From the NCBI RefSeq assembly GCF_003932755.1, contig NZ_CP024202.1, forward strand, positions 3,286,001 to 3,350,000: 64,000 nt of DNA, written 5' to 3'. The notes beneath the pieces are model-generated. The model saw nothing but the letters and a program-made list of their open reading frames with translations, was not told the origin of the DNA and searched no databases. Every line of letters starts with the position of its first letter. The first letter of the stretch is position 1. Positions 17,448 through 27,094 of the stretch are shown piece by piece. A program made the translations under genes and the position numbers. The DNA is from Methylomicrobium sp. wino1. GTDB lineage: Bacteria > Pseudomonadota > Gammaproteobacteria > Methylococcales > Methylomonadaceae.

Positions 17448-18617
17448 ATGAAGGTCGATAGAATACCCATACCCAAAACAATCTGGACGCTTGGATTCGT
17501 CAGCTTGTTTATGGATTTATCGTCGGAATTGATACATAGTCTGTTACCGATTTTTTTAGTCACAACGCTCGGCGCTTCCGCATTGACGGTCGGTTTGATC
17601 GAAGGCGTGGCCGAGGCGACTGCCTTGATGGTCAGAGTTTTTTCCGGAACGATCAGCGATTTTTTCGGCAAGCGCAAATTCCTCATTTTTATCGGCTACG
17701 GCATGGCGGCCTTGTCGAAGCCTTTGTTTCCGATGGCCGGTAACGTCGAAACGGTGTTTACCGCGCGTTTTCTCGACAGGATCGGCAAGGGCATACGCGG
17801 TGCGCCGCGTGATGCCTTGATCGCCGATGTGTCGCCGCCGGAAATTCGCGGCGCGTGCTTCGGTTTGAGGCAATCGATGGATACGGTCGGCGCTTTTTTA
17901 GGGCCTTTGCTGGCGGTGTTGTTATTGTTTCTTTATCAGGGCAATATCGAGTTGGTGTTGTGGGCGGCGGTCGTTCCGGCTTTGCTCGCCGTGTTGTTGA
18001 TCGTCATCGGCATCGAAGAGCCGATGGCACGGTCAAGGCACAAACCTGCGCGCTCGCCTTTGAGTTTCAAGATACTGAATGAGTTTTCCGGGCGCTATCG
18101 ATGGGTTGTCGCGTTGGGAGCATTGTTTACGATGGCCCGATTCAGCGAGGCTTTTTTGGTACTGCGCGCAGCGCAAATCGGCTTGGCGGTGACCTGGATA
18201 CCGTTGGCGATGGTGTTGATGAGTCTGGCTTATGCCTTGTCGGCTTATCCTGCAGGGCTTTGGTCCGACCGGGTCGAGAAAAGAGGCTTGCTGGCCTTGG
18301 GTATGACGTTTCTGGTTCTGGCCGATTTGATTCTGGCAACAGCGGAGACCTTGCCGATGTTGTTTGCGGGTTTGGCCTTGTGGGGTTTTCACATGGGTTT
18401 CAGTCAAGGCATTTTGGCAGCGATGGTCGCCGACACCACACCGGTTCGCTGGAAAGGCACGGCCTACGGTTTTTTTAATTTTGTCGGCGGTGTCTTCATG
18501 CTGTTGGCCAGCGTGTTGGCCGGTTGGCTGTGGGACCGTTACGGCGCCGAATTTACATTCTATTGCGGAGCGCTGTTTGCTTCGCTGACCTTGCTGATGT
18601 TGATGAGGCGCTTTTGA
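17448..18617 (+). CDS. Major facilitator superfamily transporter
   Basis: The 389-residue protein has about 12 membrane helices and the family signature in the loop between helices 2 and 3 (SGTISDFFGKRKFL). DRIGKGIRGAPRDALI after helix 4 is typical of a subgroup of MFS exporters with unknown cargo. ATG 17448 is preferred over the in-frame ATG 17418 because a strong GGGAGGGG site ends five bases upstream. It stands alone, converging with the HDOD gene. Substrate unknown. Confidence 0.85.
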   Translation: MKVDRIPIPKTIWTLGFVSLFMDLSSELIHSLLPIFLVTTLGASALTVGLIEGVAEATALMVRVFSGTISDFFGKRKFLIFIGYGMAALSKPLFPMAGNVETVFTARFLDRIGKGIRGAPRDALIADVSPPEIRGACFGLRQSMDTVGAFLGPLLAVLLLFLYQGNIELVLWAAVVPALLAVLLIVIGIEEPMARSRHKPARSPLSFKILNEFSGRYRWVVALGALFTMARFSEAFLVLRAAQIGLAVTWIPLAMVLMSLAYALSAYPAGLWSDRVEKRGLLALGMTFLVLADLILATAETLPMLFAGLALWGFHMGFSQGILAAMVADTTPVRWKGTAYGFFNFVGGVFMLLASVLAGWLWDRYGAEFTFYCGALFASLTLLMLMRRF

Positions 18618-18798
18618 TTCGATGCATCAACCTAGAAAAAAATTTCACCACGAAGATCATGAAGAATAATAAGTGAATACAATAGCTTATTTTGCCTATT
18701 CAAATCATTTTTGCTCACCTACATGGTTATTCAAAAATTTAGGGCAAGCTCTATTGAAAGGCTTCATGTGCTTCATCGTTGAGTTGCCGAATTTAGGA

Positions 18799-19680
18799 TC
18801 AATGCAGCATCAGACGGATTTGTTCGATTTCCTCTTTAGCCATGTCCAAAATGCCGATACTGGCATCGACATCCAGACCGTTAGCCGCTAATTTTTTATA
18901 GGCCGGCAATTCATCGATTTTGGGCATTTTTTTGATGTCTATCTTGCCGATAAAACTATGCAATTGTGAGATCATCACGATATCGGCATAATCGGCTTGA
19001 CTGTCGATGTCGCGATACCAGTTCTCGGCGTTGATAATGACATCTTCGAAGTCTTGCGGAAAATCCCATTTACGCAGAATTTGCAGGCCGATATCGACGC
19101 GTAGTTTTCGTACCGTTTCGACCAGGTCTTTCGGATTGTCGATAATTTCCGGGCGTTTGTCGGCATGCGTCAATATCGGGACGACGCCGATGTCGTGAAT
19201 GAGGCCGGCCAGCATCGCCTTGTCCGGGTCGAACCCCGGGGTTTTGTGAGCCAATACCGCGCTGATAGCGGCAACATAGCTGCTGTGAGCCCAAAGATCG
19301 GTCATTTTTTTGCGAATCACCGGCGTTTTGGCTTGAAAAACCGCTTTCATCGCGAATGAGGTAATGATGTCCTGAGCCGCTTTTAAACCGACGCGGGTTA
19401 AGGCTTCCGGACAGCTTTCAATTTTTCTTCGGCCCCGGTAAAGTGGGCTATTCGCAATTCTGATCAAACGGGCGGTAATGGCCGGGTCGATCTGAACGAC
19501 TCTAGCGATTTTGGCATTGTTGGCCGTCTGGTCGTTGATCGCGCGTCGAATTTTGAAGGCGACATCGGGTATCGTTGGCAGTTGCAGTTTATCCTTCTGC
19601 ATCGACTTATAACAATCGAGGTACAGTTGATTTTTGGCAAGGCTCGAAGCAATAGCGGTAGTATCCGGTGATGTGCTCAT
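18799..19680 (-). CDS. HDOD domain protein
   Basis: The 293-residue cytoplasmic protein is almost entirely an HDOD domain (about residues 30-230): LPTIPDVAFKIRRAIND, the VVQIDPAITARLIRIANSPLY segment and the GLIHDIG motif. HDOD proteins are relatives of HD phosphohydrolases, often not catalytic, that act in signalling and stress regulation. There is no attached receiver, EAL or GGDEF domain, so its input is unknown. It is divergently oriented to prmB with 77 bases between the starts. Confidence 0.85.
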   Translation of the reverse strand: MSTSPDTTAIASSLAKNQLYLDCYKSMQKDKLQLPTIPDVAFKIRRAINDQTANNAKIARVVQIDPAITARLIRIANSPLYRGRRKIESCPEALTRVGLKAAQDIITSFAMKAVFQAKTPVIRKKMTDLWAHSSYVAAISAVLAHKTPGFDPDKAMLAGLIHDIGVVPILTHADKRPEIIDNPKDLVETVRKLRVDIGLQILRKWDFPQDFEDVIINAENWYRDIDSQADYADIVMISQLHSFIGKIDIKKMPKIDELPAYKKLAANGLDVDASIGILDMAKEEIEQIRLMLH

Positions 19681-19757
19681 GTTCTGTTTAATATTCGGGC
19701 AAGCAAAAAGAGTTTAGTTTAAAATTGCCCGTTGAGTCGAGATTTCCGTGATTAACC

Positions 19758-20690
19758 ATGTCAGACAATTTTTTCGATATATCCGCCACATTAACGACCA
19801 TTCGCGATTATATTCGTTACGGCGCCAGTCGGTTTCGTGATGCCGGAGTGTTTTTCGGGCACGGCACCGTGTCGGCGATCGATGAAGCCGCCGCCATTGT
19901 TTTACATACCTTGCATCAGCCCTACGATTTATCGCCTGTTTATTTAGACAGTACCTTGACGATGCTGGAGCGCGAGGCGATTCTTGCGATGTTCGAGAGG
20001 CGGATAAATGAACGTAAGCCATCGGCCTATTTGACCCATGAAGCGATTTTTGCCGGTTTATCGTTTTTTGTCGATGAGCGCGTATTGATACCGCGCTCGC
20101 CGATCGCCGAGCTGATTGAGGATCAATTCAACCCTTGGGTCGATCCCGATTCGGTCAACCGAATTTTGGATTTGTGTACCGGCAGCGGCTGCATCGCGAT
20201 CGCCTGCGCCTATGCTTTTCCGGACGTTCAGATCGATGCGGTCGACTTATCCGAAGATGCGCTGGCCGTGGCCGCGATCAATGTCGAAAAACATGACAGA
20301 GTTGAACAAATCACGCTGTTTCAATCCGATTTGTTTTCGCAATTACCGCACGAACGTTACGACATCATTGTCAGTAACCCTCCCTACGTGGCCGTCGAAG
20401 AATGGCAAAATCTGCCTCCCGAATATCATGCCGAACCGGCGATGGGCTTCAAGGGCGGCGAGTCGGGTCTCGATATCGTGCTGCAAATTTTGGCGAGTGC
20501 CAATGATTATTTGTCGAAACAAGGCGTATTGATCGTCGAAGTCGGCAGCAGCGCCGAAACGCTGCAAAACCGGTTTCCCGAAATCCCTTTTTATTGGTTG
20601 GACTTTCAGCGAGGAGGCGACGGCGTGTTTTTGTTGAGCGCCGAACAAGTCGATCAATTTCATTCTTTATTCATCGAAGCATTAAATTAA
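19758..20690 (+). CDS. prmB: Ribosomal protein L3 glutamine methyltransferase
   Basis: The 310-residue HemK-family methyltransferase has the SAM-binding motif [14 protein letters not shown] near residue 134 and the catalytic [10 protein letters not shown] near residue 211. PrmB methylates a glutamine side chain of ribosomal protein L3. The next gene is aroC, one base after the stop, and the prmB-aroC order is the usual gammaproteobacterial one, which separates it from the release-factor enzyme PrmC (normally next to prfA). Confidence 0.93.
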   Translation: MSDNFFDISATLTTIRDYIRYGASRFRDAGVFFGHGTVSAIDEAAAIVLHTLHQPYDLSPVYLDSTLTMLEREAILAMFERRINERKPSAYLTHEAIFAGLSFFVDERVLIPRSPIAELIEDQFNPWVDPDSVNRILDLCTGSGCIAIACAYAFPDVQIDAVDLSEDALAVAAINVEKHDRVEQITLFQSDLFSQLPHERYDIIVSNPPYVAVEEWQNLPPEYHAEPAMGFKGGESGLDIVLQILASANDYLSKQGVLIVEVGSSAETLQNRFPEIPFYWLDFQRGGDGVFLLSAEQVDQFHSLFIEALN

Positions 20691-20691
20691 T

Positions 20692-21780
20692 ATGTCCGGA
20701 AATACGATAGGAAAGTTGTTCACCGTGACTTCGTTCGGCGAAAGTCACGGACCCGCATTAGGTTGTATCGTCGATGGTTGCCCTCCCGGCATGGCGTTGT
20801 CGGAAGACGATATTCAAATCGATCTCGACCGACGCAAGCCTGGTACCTCGAGACACACCACGCAGCGCCGCGAAGCTGATCAGGTCAGGATTCTATCCGG
20901 GGTTTTCGAAGGCAAGACCACCGGCACGCCGATCGGTTTGTTGATCGAAAATACCGATCAGCGCTCGAAAGATTATTCGAAAATCGCCGAAAGTTTCAGG
21001 CCCGGCCATGCCGATTACAGCTATCAGCATAAATACGGCTTTCGCGATTATCGCGGGGGTGGGCGTTCATCGGCTCGCGAGACGTCGATGCGCGTGGCTG
21101 CCGGGGCAATCGCGAAAAAATATTTAAAGGAATCGGCCGGTATTGAAATTCGCGGGTTTCTGTCGCAATTAGGCCCCATCAAGATCGAAAAATTCGATTG
21201 GCCCGTGGTCGAAATGAATCCTTTTTTCTGTCCCGATAGCGATAAAATCGCGGAGATGGAGCAATACATGGATGCCTTGCGCAAGGAAGGCGAATCGATC
21301 GGCGCCAGAATCGAAGTGATCGCGTCGAATGTACCGCCTGGTTTAGGCGAGCCGATTTTCGACCGGCTCGATGCCGAACTGGCCTATGCCCTGATGAGCA
21401 TCAATGCGGTAAAGGGGGTCGAAATCGGCGACGGTTTTGCCTGTATCGATACCAAGGGTACCGCATTTCGCGATGAAATCACGCCGGAAGGTTTCTTGAG
21501 CAATCATGCCGGAGGGGTTTTGGGCGGCATCAGTACCGGGCAAAACATTCGGGCCAGTATCGCGCTGAAGCCGACTTCGAGCTTGAGATTGCCCGGCAGA
21601 AGCATCAATGTCAGAGGCGAACCGATTGAAGTGGTCACCCAGGGCCGTCACGACCCCTGCGTCGGCATTCGCGCGACGCCGATCGCCGAAGCGATGACCG
21701 CACTCGTGCTAATGGACCATCTCTTACGGCACCGCGCTCAAAATTTCGAGGTCGATTCCGGCTTGCCGATTCTTAGATAA
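20692..21780 (+). CDS. aroC: Chorismate synthase
   Basis: The 362-residue enzyme shows the three family signatures: [18 protein letters not shown] at the N-terminus, the [21 protein letters not shown] region with GRSSARET, and the C-terminal [17 protein letters not shown]. It converts EPSP to chorismate using reduced FMN, the last common step of aromatic amino acid and folate biosynthesis. It is co-transcribed with prmB and probably with the transporter gene that follows after eight bases. Confidence 0.97.
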   Translation: MSGNTIGKLFTVTSFGESHGPALGCIVDGCPPGMALSEDDIQIDLDRRKPGTSRHTTQRREADQVRILSGVFEGKTTGTPIGLLIENTDQRSKDYSKIAESFRPGHADYSYQHKYGFRDYRGGGRSSARETSMRVAAGAIAKKYLKESAGIEIRGFLSQLGPIKIEKFDWPVVEMNPFFCPDSDKIAEMEQYMDALRKEGESIGARIEVIASNVPPGLGEPIFDRLDAELAYALMSINAVKGVEIGDGFACIDTKGTAFRDEITPEGFLSNHAGGVLGGISTGQNIRASIALKPTSSLRLPGRSINVRGEPIEVVTQGRHDPCVGIRATPIAEAMTALVLMDHLLRHRAQNFEVDSGLPILR

Positions 21781-21788
21781 GCCGCGGT

Positions 21789-22949
21789 ATGTCCGTTCCT
21801 TATTGGCGACTGTCGGGATTCTACTTTTGTTATTTTGCTACCCTAGGAGGTTTTTTACCCTACTGGAGCTTGTATCTGGAAAGCGTCGATTTCAATGCAA
21901 TTGAAATCGGCGAGCTTTCGGCATTATTGGTCGGTACGAAAATCATAGCGCCGAATATTTGGGGCTGGATTGCCGATCGAAGTGGACGAAGTTTACGGAT
22001 TATCCGCATTGCGTGTTTTTTTGCGGTTATTTTATTCAGCGGTTTTTTGTTCGTTGAAGGTTATTTAGCATTTGCCTTATTGACGGTAGCATTTAGTTTT
22101 TTCTGGAATGCCGCGCTGCCGCAATTCGAAGCGGCAACTTTGTTTCATTTAAAGCAAGAACCGCAACGCTACAGTCAAATTCGGCTATGGGGGTCGATCG
22201 GTTTTATCGTTACCGTTAGCGGTATCGGTCGCTTGCTCGACTGGCAAGGTTTGGCATTCATGCCGGAAATTATTACCGGGCTTTTGGGCTCGATTTGGCT
22301 TATGGCGTTATTGACGCCCGAAGCTTATGCATCCCAGCAGGGCATTGACGGTATCGCCATCGGTGGAATTTTAAAAAAGCCTGAAGTGTGGGCGTTTTTT
22401 TTCGTCTACATGCTTTTGCAAGTCGCGCACGGTCCCTATTATGTGTTTTATTCTATTTTTTTGAATCAACACGATTATTCAGGAACGACGACCGGGATGT
22501 TGTGGTCATTGGGGGTTTTTGCCGAAATCTTGCTGTTTGTATTGATGCGTAGGGTATTGGTAAAGTACTCGCTAAGACATATTTTATTGGTCAGTATCTT
22601 ATTGAGTATCCTTCGTTGGCTGTTGATTGGTTGGTGTGCGGATAATCTTGCTTTACTGGTTTTTGCTCAAGTGCTTCATGCCGCGACTTTCGGCGCCACG
22701 CATGTGACGGCGATTCATCTAGTCGATTATTATTTCGGCCATCGACACCAAGGCAAGGGGCAGGCGCTTTATAGCAGCGTTAGTTTCGGCCTGGGTGGAG
22801 TGCTAGGCAGTCTGTACAGCGGTTATTTTTGGGATTCGCAAGATGCCCGGTTCGTTTATAGCATTGCAGCGGTTTGTTGTTGTATGGCGTTGTTGATCGC
22901 ATTTGTTTGGGTGGGCCGTGATAACGCTAAGCAAGCGGGATTTGTTTAA
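21789..22949 (+). CDS. MFS transporter of the HcaT-like (MFS_1_like) group
   Basis: The 386-residue protein has about 12 membrane helices. The N-terminus (YFCYFATLGGFLPYWSLYL) and the WGWIADRSGR loop are characteristic of the small MFS group that includes E. coli HcaT, annotated as a 3-phenylpropionate transporter. That substrate should not be assumed here. It follows aroC directly. Function beyond membrane transport is unknown. Confidence 0.85.
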   Translation: MSVPYWRLSGFYFCYFATLGGFLPYWSLYLESVDFNAIEIGELSALLVGTKIIAPNIWGWIADRSGRSLRIIRIACFFAVILFSGFLFVEGYLAFALLTVAFSFFWNAALPQFEAATLFHLKQEPQRYSQIRLWGSIGFIVTVSGIGRLLDWQGLAFMPEIITGLLGSIWLMALLTPEAYASQQGIDGIAIGGILKKPEVWAFFFVYMLLQVAHGPYYVFYSIFLNQHDYSGTTTGMLWSLGVFAEILLFVLMRRVLVKYSLRHILLVSILLSILRWLLIGWCADNLALLVFAQVLHAATFGATHVTAIHLVDYYFGHRHQGKGQALYSSVSFGLGGVLGSLYSGYFWDSQDARFVYSIAAVCCCMALLIAFVWVGRDNAKQAGFV

Positions 22950-22951
22950 AT

Positions 22952-23043
22952 TATAGAGCCCTTAGTTAATTAGAATATGGCATTACCTTTCTAGCCTGAG
23001 CTGAAGTGCAATTTATGTAGCTTTATTAACTACCGGCTCTATA
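22952..23043. repeat. MITE-like element with imperfect ~18-base inverted ends
   Basis: TATAGAGCC at 22952-22960 pairs with GGCTCTATA at 23035-23043, and the adjacent TTAGTTAA pairs with TTAACTA. The 92-base unit contains no gene and sits just after the transporter gene, so it may end its transcript or be a small non-autonomous element. Confidence 0.5.
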
Positions 23044-23137
23044 GCTACAAATATCATCCTGATTACGTATAAGTTTCAGCCTATTTGAAGTCCGAAGTAG
23101 GTTTTGTGTCGCTATCGCGACGCTTATGTGTAGTCAG

Positions 23138-23348
23138 TTCGCGGACCGACAACCGCGATACTTTTCTTTGCTTGTCCAAAGAAAAGTATCCAAAAGAAAA
23201 GACACCCGGAGGCCGCTGCATCCTGCGCGCTGACGATTTTGCCGAGGGTTTTCGGCAGGGCTATCCCTAGCCCTCCGAAAACGAGCGGCATCCTTGCCGC
23301 TCCCCTAGCGGGCTATTCTCGGCAAAATCGCCAGTGCTCGGCGCGGCC
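23138..23348. ncRNA. Highly structured intergenic element, candidate RNA or repeat
   Basis: Bases 23139-23157 can form CGCGG/CCGCG, 23161-23186 form a perfect 10-bp hairpin (CTTTTCTTTG/CAAAGAAAAG), and 23228-23335 form a ~20-bp stem whose core is GATTTTGCCGAG (23234-23245) and CTCGGCAAAATC (23318-23329). Inside this stem are two arms: GTTTTCGG.GGGCTA/TAGCCC.CCGAAAAC (23248-23282) and GAGCGGCA/TGCCGCTC (23283-23302). The CTTTTCTTTG...AAAGAAAAG segment resembles intergenic sequences often mis-called as genes in Gammaproteobacteria. I see no protein in it. Whether it is transcribed is unknown. Confidence 0.45.
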
Positions 23349-23545
23349 TAACGGGACCTAGGCGGGCGCCCTGAGTTAAGTCAAATTGGCTGAACGTTCT
23401 AAGTAATCAGGAATATCATTGCTCCGGGAAGTTATTTGTCATGAAATCCTTGGTCAATTCTCATGGGTTATCGAAAGCGTCATTCCGGCTGATTTGGCTG
23501 AAGCGGTATATTTTGTCTTAAGTTTTATAAACATAGGTAAAAATA

Positions 23546-24160
23546 GTGTTCGATTTGATTAAAAGCGGCGGCTGGTTAATGCTGCCGATTATTTTATGCT
23601 CCATCGGTGCGATGGCGATCATTGGCGAGCGGTTTTGGACGCTACGCAAAAATAAAATTTTGCCGCCCGATCTCGTCCCTCAGATTTGGAAATTATCCCG
23701 CGAAGGTAAACTCGATGCTTCAGCGTTGCGCAGCCTTAAAATGAGTTCGCCGTTAGGCGCGGTTTTGGCCGCAGGGCTTGCCAATAGCCGCCACGGTCGG
23801 GACATCATGCGCACCAGCATCGAAGAGGTGGGACGGCAAATCGTTCATGAATTGGAAAAATTTCTGAATACTTTGGGTACGATTGCCTCGATCACGCCGT
23901 TGTTGGGTCTTTTAGGAACCGTGGTTGGCATGATCAAAGTATTCACGGCTATCATGATGCATGGCGTCGGCGATCCCACGATATTGGCCGGGGGTATTTC
24001 CGAGGCATTGATTACGACCGCGGCCGGCTTGAGCGTTGCGATACCGAGCCTGATTTTTCACCGTTATTTCGAGCGATTGATCGATGAATATGTTTTGAAT
24101 ATGGAGGAGGAAGCGCTACGTTTGATCGATGTGTTGCACGGAGAGCGTGAGGAAGCCTGA
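23546..24160 (+). CDS. exbB: ExbB/TolQ family proton-channel protein (copy 2)
   Basis: The 204-residue protein starts at GTG 23546 and has a first helix at residues 10-28 and the conserved pair LGTIASITPLLGLLGTVVGM and EALITTAAGLSVAIPSLIFH. The exbB-exbD-lpxK-ycaR-kdsB order is the conserved gammaproteobacterial arrangement in which this pair is a general TonB-like motor. Its stop overlaps the exbD start by one base (24160). Confidence 0.93.
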   Translation: MFDLIKSGGWLMLPIILCSIGAMAIIGERFWTLRKNKILPPDLVPQIWKLSREGKLDASALRSLKMSSPLGAVLAAGLANSRHGRDIMRTSIEEVGRQIVHELEKFLNTLGTIASITPLLGLLGTVVGMIKVFTAIMMHGVGDPTILAGGISEALITTAAGLSVAIPSLIFHRYFERLIDEYVLNMEEEALRLIDVLHGEREEA

Positions 24161-24594
24161 TGGATTTTCATCGTAAAAAAAGAGAAAAGCTCGAAATCAG
24201 CATTACGCCGATGATCGATGTGGTCTTTTTATTGTTGATTTTCTTCATGGTGACGACGACCTTCAATCGGGAAACCGTATTGAACATAGATTTACCTGAA
24301 GCCGAAGGCAGCGAACCTGAAAGAAAACTGAGACAGATCGAGTTGAGCATCGATTCGGACGGCGTCTATTATTTGACCGGCGAAGACGGTTTGCCTCGTC
24401 AATTGGTTAATCAAGAAAAAGAAACGCTCAAACAAGAGCTACTCAAATTGGCAGGTTCGTCGCGATCTATCCCTTTCGTCATCAATGCGGACGGGGAAAC
24501 ACCGCATAAATCCGTCGTAATGGCTTTGGATATTGCCGGGCAAATCGGTTTTAAACATATTACCTTTGCGGCAATAAAACCCAATGGAGGATAA
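24160..24594 (+). CDS. exbD: ExbD/TolR family protein (copy 2)
   Basis: The 144-residue protein has a basic start, one membrane helix with the conserved aspartate 20 in ISITPMIDVVFLLLIFFM and a periplasmic domain of about 100 residues. It works with the preceding ExbB as proton-driven motor. A multi-armed palindrome separates it from lpxK. Confidence 0.92.
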   Translation: MDFHRKKREKLEISITPMIDVVFLLLIFFMVTTTFNRETVLNIDLPEAEGSEPERKLRQIELSIDSDGVYYLTGEDGLPRQLVNQEKETLKQELLKLAGSSRSIPFVINADGETPHKSVVMALDIAGQIGFKHITFAAIKPNGG

Positions 24595-24631
24595 ATGAAC
24601 GACTCAGGGAAGTTATACTTCGAGCAGCCAC

Positions 24632-24758
24632 ATTTTCGGTTTTCTAACGCGCTCCTTTGTCCGGTAGCTACGTTGCGAAAACAGTTACCTAGCTTGCTAT
24701 GCGCCTGTTTTCGCGCCTTGCTACCGAACAAAATAGCATTGCCATAAAAGCCGAAAAC
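24632..24758. repeat. Nested three-stage palindrome before lpxK
   Basis: Three inverted pairs are nested: ATTTTCGGTTTT (24632-24643) with AAAGCCGAAAAC (24747-24758), a TTTGTCCGGTAGC arm (about 24655-24667) with GCTACCGAACAAA (about 24720-24732), and perfect GCGAAAACAG (24675-24684) with CTGTTTTCGC (24705-24714). The element ends exactly before the lpxK start and could shape its translation or be a MITE-like insertion. Confidence 0.65.
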
Positions 24759-25763
24759 ATGACCGCGCGAAGTATATCGCTCGATACCGTTTGGTATCAA
24801 GGCCGATTTCCCGCTAAGTTTTTATTACCGCTTAGTTGGGTTTTCCGAGGAGTCGTCGAGCTCAGGCGGTTTTTTTATCGTGCAGGATGGATAAAAAACA
24901 GGCGTCTGCCGGTTCCGGTCATCATCGTCGGAAATATCAGCGTCGGTGGTACCGGGAAAACGCCGTTAATTATCGCGTTGACCAAGCTTTTGAAAGAGAA
25001 CGGTTATAAACCTGGCGTCATTAGCCGCGGTTACGGGGGGGAAGTCCGGGGCGCACCGGTCAAAGTCGATCATTCCGGCAATGCCGCGATTGTTGGCGAT
25101 GAGCCCTTGTTATTGTCCAAGCACTCCGATTGCCCTGTCGCGGTCGGCGCCAATCGTTTTGAAGCAGGACGTTTATTGTTGGAGCAAGACGGCTGCGATG
25201 TCATTTTATCGGACGACGGTTTGCAGCATTACAAATTGGCCCGCGATATCGAAATTGCTGTCGTCGACAGCGAAAGACAGTTCGGTAATGGTTTTTGTCT
25301 GCCGGCCGGCCCGTTGAGAGAACCGGTCGAGCGCTTGTCGGAAGTCGACTTTATCATCGAGAATGGAACAAAAACCGAAGACGAACGTTTTTCGATGACA
25401 CTTAACGGCGATATGGCTGTCAATCTGACGACCGGTTCTGCCAAGCCGTTGCAAGACTTTATCGGTTTGAGTTGTCATGCGCTGGCCGGAATCGGCAATC
25501 CCGACCGGTTTTTCAACAAGTTGAATGCCGCCGGACTGCATTGCATCAATCATAAATTCCCGGATCATTATTCGTATCGCGCCGACGATATTGAATTCGG
25601 AGAGTGTCCGGTATTGATGACCGAAAAAGACGCGGTCAAATGCTTCGATTTTGCTAACGATACGCATTGGTATGTGCCGGTGACGGCCCAACTGGAGCCG
25701 GCTTTTAAGAATCGATTTTTAACCTTATTGAGAGAAAAATATGATGGATACAAAATTACTTGA
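24759..25763 (+). CDS. lpxK: Tetraacyldisaccharide 4'-kinase
   Basis: The 334-residue protein has an N-terminal membrane-associated segment and the P-loop [13 protein letters not shown] near residue 60, then [15 protein letters not shown], the family signature. LpxK phosphorylates the 4' position of the lipid A precursor at the inner membrane. ATG 24759 is chosen because homologues start with a short [11 protein letters not shown]-like leader; the in-frame ATG 24699 lies inside the preceding palindrome. The last 23 bases overlap ycaR. Confidence 0.94.
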   Translation: MTARSISLDTVWYQGRFPAKFLLPLSWVFRGVVELRRFFYRAGWIKNRRLPVPVIIVGNISVGGTGKTPLIIALTKLLKENGYKPGVISRGYGGEVRGAPVKVDHSGNAAIVGDEPLLLSKHSDCPVAVGANRFEAGRLLLEQDGCDVILSDDGLQHYKLARDIEIAVVDSERQFGNGFCLPAGPLREPVERLSEVDFIIENGTKTEDERFSMTLNGDMAVNLTTGSAKPLQDFIGLSCHALAGIGNPDRFFNKLNAAGLHCINHKFPDHYSYRADDIEFGECPVLMTEKDAVKCFDFANDTHWYVPVTAQLEPAFKNRFLTLLREKYDGYKIT

Positions 25764-25935
25764 AATTCTGGTCAGTCCGGTCAGTAAAGGGCCATTGATT
25801 TACGACAAAGACAAACAGGAGTTGATTTCTATTGCCGATCGCTTGGCGTTCCCGATACGCGATGGCATACCGGTCATGCTCGAAGACGAAGCCCGAGAAT
25901 TGAGTCAAGAAGAAGCCGAAGCCCTGCGCAAATGA
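25741..25935 (+). CDS. ycaR: Trm112/YcaR family small protein
   Basis: This 64-residue protein fits the UPF0434/YcaR family: LLEILVSP...[14 protein letters not shown], then [13 protein letters not shown]. In most homologues the first loop reads CPVC or CPVT; here it is SPVS, so the cysteines of the zinc knuckle are absent and metal binding is unlikely. It overlaps lpxK at its start and kdsB at its end (ATGA), inside the lipid A/Kdo operon. Confidence 0.88.
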   Translation: MMDTKLLEILVSPVSKGPLIYDKDKQELISIADRLAFPIRDGIPVMLEDEARELSQEEAEALRK

Positions 25936-26693
25936 GTATTCCGTTCAAAGTCGTGATTCCGGCCCGCTATGGGTCGACTCGGCTGCCGGGCAAGCCGTTG
26001 CTGACCATCGCCGGAAAACCGATGATCGCGCATGTCTGCGAACGAGCAAGGGAAGCCGATGCCGAAGAAATCGTCGTGGCAACCGACGATGCGCGGATTT
26101 TGGATAAAGTGTTGGAGCTCGGTATTCAAGCGGTGATGACTCGCGACGATCATCAAAGCGGGACCGAGCGTATTGCGGAAGTAGCGGAGTTATGCGGATG
26201 GAGCGATGATACGATTATCGTCAATCTGCAAGGTGACGAACCGTTGATTCCGCCGGATTATATCCGGGATGCCGCGGAAGCATTAGCGGGTCAGCATCGT
26301 GCAGGTATCGCAACTCTGGCGGCACGCATTACCGATCCGGAAGAAGTCTTCAATCCCAACTCCGTCAAAACGGTGCTGAACAAAGACGGTTATGCACTTT
26401 ATTTCAGTCGTGCGCCGATTCCGTGGGACCGAGATCATTTCAGTCGGCAGGGCAGGGACTTTTCCGGAAAAATCGATTATTTGCGTCATATCGGCATGTA
26501 TGCGTACCGCGTCGATTTCTTGCGGCGTTATTGCGGCTGGGAAGCTTCACCGCTTGAGGCGGTCGAGTCATTGGAGCAGCTTCGAATACTGTGGCACGGC
26601 GAGTCGATTCTCGTTAACACCGTCGCCAAAACTCCGGAAGCCGGTGTCGATACCGAGGACGATTTAAAACGCGTGGAAAAGATTTTAGGGTGA
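25932..26693 (+). CDS. kdsB: 3-deoxy-manno-octulosonate cytidylyltransferase
   Basis: The 253-residue nucleotidyltransferase begins with the activating motif [17 protein letters not shown] and contains GDEPLIPP and the [12 protein letters not shown] segment. It forms CMP-Kdo from CTP and Kdo for lipopolysaccharide core assembly in the cytoplasm. It is the last gene of the exbB-exbD-lpxK-ycaR-kdsB operon. Confidence 0.96.
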   Translation: MSIPFKVVIPARYGSTRLPGKPLLTIAGKPMIAHVCERAREADAEEIVVATDDARILDKVLELGIQAVMTRDDHQSGTERIAEVAELCGWSDDTIIVNLQGDEPLIPPDYIRDAAEALAGQHRAGIATLAARITDPEEVFNPNSVKTVLNKDGYALYFSRAPIPWDRDHFSRQGRDFSGKIDYLRHIGMYAYRVDFLRRYCGWEASPLEAVESLEQLRILWHGESILVNTVAKTPEAGVDTEDDLKRVEKILG

Positions 26694-26742
26694 AAGAGGA
26701 TTGGGTACCCCAGGTTAAACCCTAAGGACTTTGGATAATATT

Positions 26743-26775
26743 GGCGGGTACGGCTTTGGTACGCGCAACATACCC
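26743..26775. repeat. Partial GGGTACGC-type repeat (family C)
   Basis: The reverse strand reads GGGTATGTTGCGCGTACC followed by AAAGCCGTACC, nearly the same as the start of the full copy at 30869-30962. Confidence 0.6.
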
Positions 26776-26776
26776 T

Positions 26777-26839
26777 TCAGTTCCGGCGATAACCCGGTAA
26801 AAAAGTATTGATAAATTCTTTAATAAGTTCAATTTTCAT
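26777..26839 (-). CDS. Possible 20-residue peptide with a strong ribosome binding site
   Basis: On the minus strand a perfect AGGAGG lies eight bases before ATG 26839, opening a 20-codon frame (MKIELIKEF...). One extra T in the T6 run near 26800 would extend it to 41 codons (running into the family C repeat), so it could be a frameshifted small gene. No family is recognised. Confidence 0.25.
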   Translation of the reverse strand: MKIELIKEFINTFLPGYRRN

Positions 26840-26974
26840 TTTGATGCCTCCTGCTAAGTCGTTGATTTTTAGCTCTAGGAAGCAAATAAAAGTAGGTTGA
26901 CTGTCTGTTTTTCACCTCAAAAAAATAATAAACAATTGAATTATAATGATTAATATTTTATTTCGACAGCCTAC

Positions 26975-27016
26975 ATCTTTCCTCTTTCTTCTTTCATCTT
27001 TCCTCTGATGTATAAT
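26975..27016 (+). promoter_or_regulatory. Pyrimidine tract and TATAAT box before alaC
   Basis: A C/T-rich tract with two copies of CATCTTTCCTCT (about 26974-27005) leads into TATAAT at 27011-27016, about 80 bases before alaC. The -35 match is weak. Confidence 0.35.
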
Positions 27017-27094
27017 TGACAGAGCCTTTGATTAACAGTAATTTAGACGGTTTTTTAAACTTACTGACTAATAAATCTTTCTTCAGAGCCGCAA

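Noticed and set aside
23085-23270. 61-codon frame over the structured element
   Set aside because: The sequence is dominated by hairpins, and this element type is known to give false gene calls.
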